Part shown: piece after piece, positions 61,592-64,000 of the stretch | How the letters are laid out: each line of letters begins with the position of its first letter | Position numbering within the stretch: the stretch's first letter is position 1 | Source: Scedosporium boydii | Lineage: Eukaryota; Ascomycota; Sordariomycetes; Microascales; Microascaceae | Assembly: GCA_002221725.1 (NCBI GenBank) | Contig: NJFT01000067.1 | Coordinates: 116,817-180,816, forward strand | Direction of reading: 5' to 3' | DNA: 64,000 nucleotides | Notes under the pieces: generated by a model | What the model was told of the DNA's origin: nothing | Databases searched by the model: none | What the model saw: the letters and a program-made list of their open reading frames with translations, nothing else | Translations under genes and position numbers: made by a program

Positions 61592-61641
<50 letters not shown>
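61592..61641. repeat. T50 homopolymer
   Basis: Fifty consecutive T on the plus strand, just downstream of the Sur7-like gene. Exact length may be affected by sequencing. Confidence 0.9.
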
Positions 61642-62009
61642 CTGCTTCTCGCGCTTGAAATTGAGTTGAAGTCGTGAAGGATGAGAAAGGGTGAGCATTT
61701 CGTTTGTTGCGGGACGGGAAGATCTCGAGCATTTCGAATAGTTTCCCTAATATGGACGGTATTGGTCGATGGCGATGTATGGATATAATGTACATGATGG
61801 ACACTCTTTTAATGTCTATTCTCCTCCTTTTCTTAAGAAATATTAATCCAAGAATGACTCAGATTTTTCTGTCTTGTTCGACAGGGACGATGATAAACTG
61901 CACCCAGTCCAGCACATCAATAGTCGAGCGTGCGGGATAATGGGAACTTTTCATCTCCGCCGCTACGTCCTCAAAAAGCATAAAGGGGAAATGACCTGGG
62001 CCACTTAGA
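61642..62009. other. intergenic region
   Basis: Tail-to-tail gap between the Sur7-like gene and the edge gene. Apart from the T50 tract at its left side, nothing recognised. Confidence 0.5.
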
Positions 62010-63861
62010 CTATTCCTCAATATCCATATCATCATTGCCACGCTCTCCGTCTTCGATGGAATACTCGCGGCTATACTCGCTATCGTCTGCGGACTCACTA
62101 TCATCCTCGCCCTGCGACGAGACTTGGCCATCATGCCACCTTAATAACACTAGGACATGGCAAAGCGCGGCTCGTCTGCCTTCGCTCGACTGGAGGTTAA
62201 ACCACTTCGTGCTGCGCATATAGACGAATGCTTCATTCTCTTCATCCTCGATGATTTCCTTTCGCGCCGCCTCTCCCCTAGCATCTAGGTACTCTAGATA
62301 GTTGCGGCCAAATCTGAAGTGGATGAAGCGTACGAAAGTACTGGTTGCTGCGATGAGGAAGATACTATCAAGAGCATAAGTTAGCATCATCGGGATAGGC
62401 TTGATTGGGTGCGGGTGCATTACTCGTTTGGTAGCAACGTCCGGTTTTCTTTCCATGTTATGACTGCCTCGCCCAAATATTGGGCTAGGCTCTCATTTGA
62501 AACAACAGGAATATATCTCTCCGTTTTCTCATCGAAATAGAGAGATTTAAAAGCTCTCTTTGCTTCAAGTAGAGCAAGATATGGATGTTCGATACTCCAG
62601 CCATCCCTGAGCCAACGCATCCTACAGATGCCTCCATCATCCTCAGCAGCAACGCAACTTCCCCCAGCAATGTGAGTAGTGGTCAACTTGCGCTCTACCC
62701 GTGGGCGCACCTCCCTATTGGCAACCACGCCGGACGAGGGTTGCATGAGACAAAGATGCAGGGAATGTTGGAGGAAACAGGTGATGAGATGAACGGTGAC
62801 TTCTTCCGGCTTGCTTCGTCGAGCCTCATGCCCGTCCTCATCGACATCATTATTTATATCAGCATCAACTCTGATGAAGAATAGTTCTCGATTGGAGAAG
62901 AGGACCCTTTAATTGTAGTGGCAGAGCTAACATAGCCCCTTCGATTCACCTGTTTCCTCTCACGTTGAGGGTATACTCTCTCCTGTTCCGCAGGGTCTAG
63001 ACGAGCTGCCCGCGCAAGTGCAACCCAGAAGAAACCATCTGGTAACTGCATGAGCTCGCCTTCAGTCTTTGTGTAGAGGCGGTTCGGGTTTTCTCCAATG
63101 AGCCTTCCAGTCCAGGAGTGGCTGACCTTCTGCTGGGAAGAGGACTGGTCCTCTTTACACAAAGGACAGCAGTCGTTGTGATCATCTTCGAGAACTGGTA
63201 GGAAGGCCGCCTCCTCTTCGCGGAAAAGAAATCGATAGGTAATCAAATGACGAAAACTCCAGCGACTCGCAGGGCTCCTCAGTTCTTTCGGATCTAGCTG
63301 CGAGATGACTTGTATGTCTCCGTGCTGTGTGGATAAAGTCTTCAGATCCGCCGAGGTCTGGGCAGAGTACAATTTGTATTCCATCATGAGTGAAGATAAA
63401 GATATACCGAGGTATATCTAGACAAATAATCTTAGATGAAGGGGCAAGCGATAGAGACATCACGATGAGGAAACTAGACTCAGATTAAATGCTCGCCTGG
63501 GAGGCAAAAACCATATATGATCAAAAGTTAGGCAGGATTCAACTGGCACCCAAAGCCTATTATTTGCCTGCTGGATCGAGCTTCGTGAACACCATTCATC
63601 GCCCATGCAGAAAGGCCAATGACTAGATTCTGGCCGGAACCAATCACTGGGACATGCATACTCATCTCTTTTCACTCCCTTAGGATTCCTCGGTTTAATT
63701 CCTGTGGATGAAGAAGGAAACGCTTGCGCACTTCGATAGTATCTCCTGAATTTGATCGGAACGACGTTGTGATCGATGCTAAATATAGGCGCGCCGTTTA
63801 CCGGACCCGTTGTGTCGGTTAAAAGAATCAACTTATCAATTGGAAGATAATTCACGCGCAT
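62010..63861 (-). pseudogene. gene of unknown function with shifting frames; possible PD-(D/E)XK nuclease-like core
   Basis: A chain of protein-like segments on the minus strand, not recognised as a characterised family. Part 1 (63861-63460) includes SSHWPFCMGDEWCSRSSIQQ and RLWVPVESCLTFDHIWFLPPRR. Part 2 (63463 to about 63345, another frame) reads SKIICLDIPRYIFIFTHDG. Part 3 (about 63350-62870) holds SPASRWSFRHLITYRFLFREEEAA, a DDHNDCCPLC cysteine pair, GRLIGENPNRLYT and LPDGFFWVALARAARLDP. Part 4 (about 62870-62447) holds WLRDGWSIEHPYLALLEAKRAF and NESLAQYLGEAVITWK. A good intron (GTAATG...GATAG, about 62444-62375) joins part 4 to IFLIAATSTFVRFIHFRFG, ending in an acidic tail at 62010. Frames change at least twice without obvious introns, so it is either decayed or has introns not resolved here. 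LLEAK followed by a Gln-bearing helix resembles PD-(D/E)XK enzymes. Confidence 0.5.
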
Positions 63862-64000
63862 AAACGTGGAATCGGCAATATTTACTTATCGGAATTTTGG
63901 TCTCATTCCAGGATACTCGGTGCACGCGAACCAAGCCGCCTCCGACACGATCATCAACCAAATAGTACCCTAATACATACATACCCCCCAATTCGCCCCC

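Noticed and set aside
13844..64000. Secondary-metabolite or CRISPR-type cluster
   Set aside because: No backbone synthase, cytochrome P450, transporter or regulator group was seen, and there are no spaced direct repeats.

Overview
The window is nuclear DNA from a filamentous ascomycete, most likely a Sordariomycete. The evidence is protein-coding genes split by short GT-AG introns (about 65-240 bp) with fungal branch points (CTAAC, CTGAC, CTAAT), GC-rich codon use, and a set of genes typical of such fungi: the Pbs2/OS-5 MAP kinase kinase, Rho3, COP9 subunit 2, a Crh-type cell-wall transglycosylase, a Sur7-like protein and methylcitrate-cycle enzymes. The species cannot be named from this sequence alone. 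Exon structures below were built by hand from splice sites and reading-frame continuity; none has transcript support.

Layout. 0.2-13.9 kb is gene-dense: pbs2 MAPKK (+), a type I-like glutamine synthetase family gene (-), an SRPK-like kinase with an apparent frameshift (+), a short-chain dehydrogenase (+), then a head-to-head pair of a mitochondrial isocitrate lyase-family enzyme (-, probably 2-methylisocitrate lyase) and a mitochondrial citrate synthase-family enzyme (+, probably 2-methylcitrate synthase) sharing about 0.9 kb of promoter. 13.9-31.3 kb is sparse: a small secreted DUF4360-type protein (+), a Crh-family glycoside hydrolase with a membrane anchor and cytoplasmic tail (-), and a five-exon Rho3 GTPase (-). 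31.3-34.9 kb holds the divergent pair CWC25 splicing factor (-) and CSN2 (+). 34.9-53.3 kb is a gene desert whose only clear coding content is a Tc1/mariner DD34E element (44.86-46.23 kb) with one nonsense codon in its transposase. 53.3-64 kb resumes with an otubain-type deubiquitinase with a histidine-rich N-terminus (+), a lipoyl(octanoyl)transferase (-), a Sur7-like four-membrane-segment protein with a 7-nt first coding exon (+), and at the edge a broken or multi-exon gene of unknown function whose core resembles a PD-(D/E)XK nuclease fold.

Functional links. The clearest is the divergent mitochondrial pair, two steps of propionyl-CoA disposal by the methylcitrate cycle. pbs2, rho3, the Crh enzyme and the Sur7-like gene all concern stress signalling or cell surface and polarity, but are scattered and not a cluster. 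No secondary-metabolite cluster, CRISPR array, rRNA gene or confident tRNA gene was seen.

The least explained structure is a 9-bp motif, TACTTCGTA or its complement, found at 17 or more exact noncoding sites (about 0.5 expected by chance), mainly in the gene-poor stretches.
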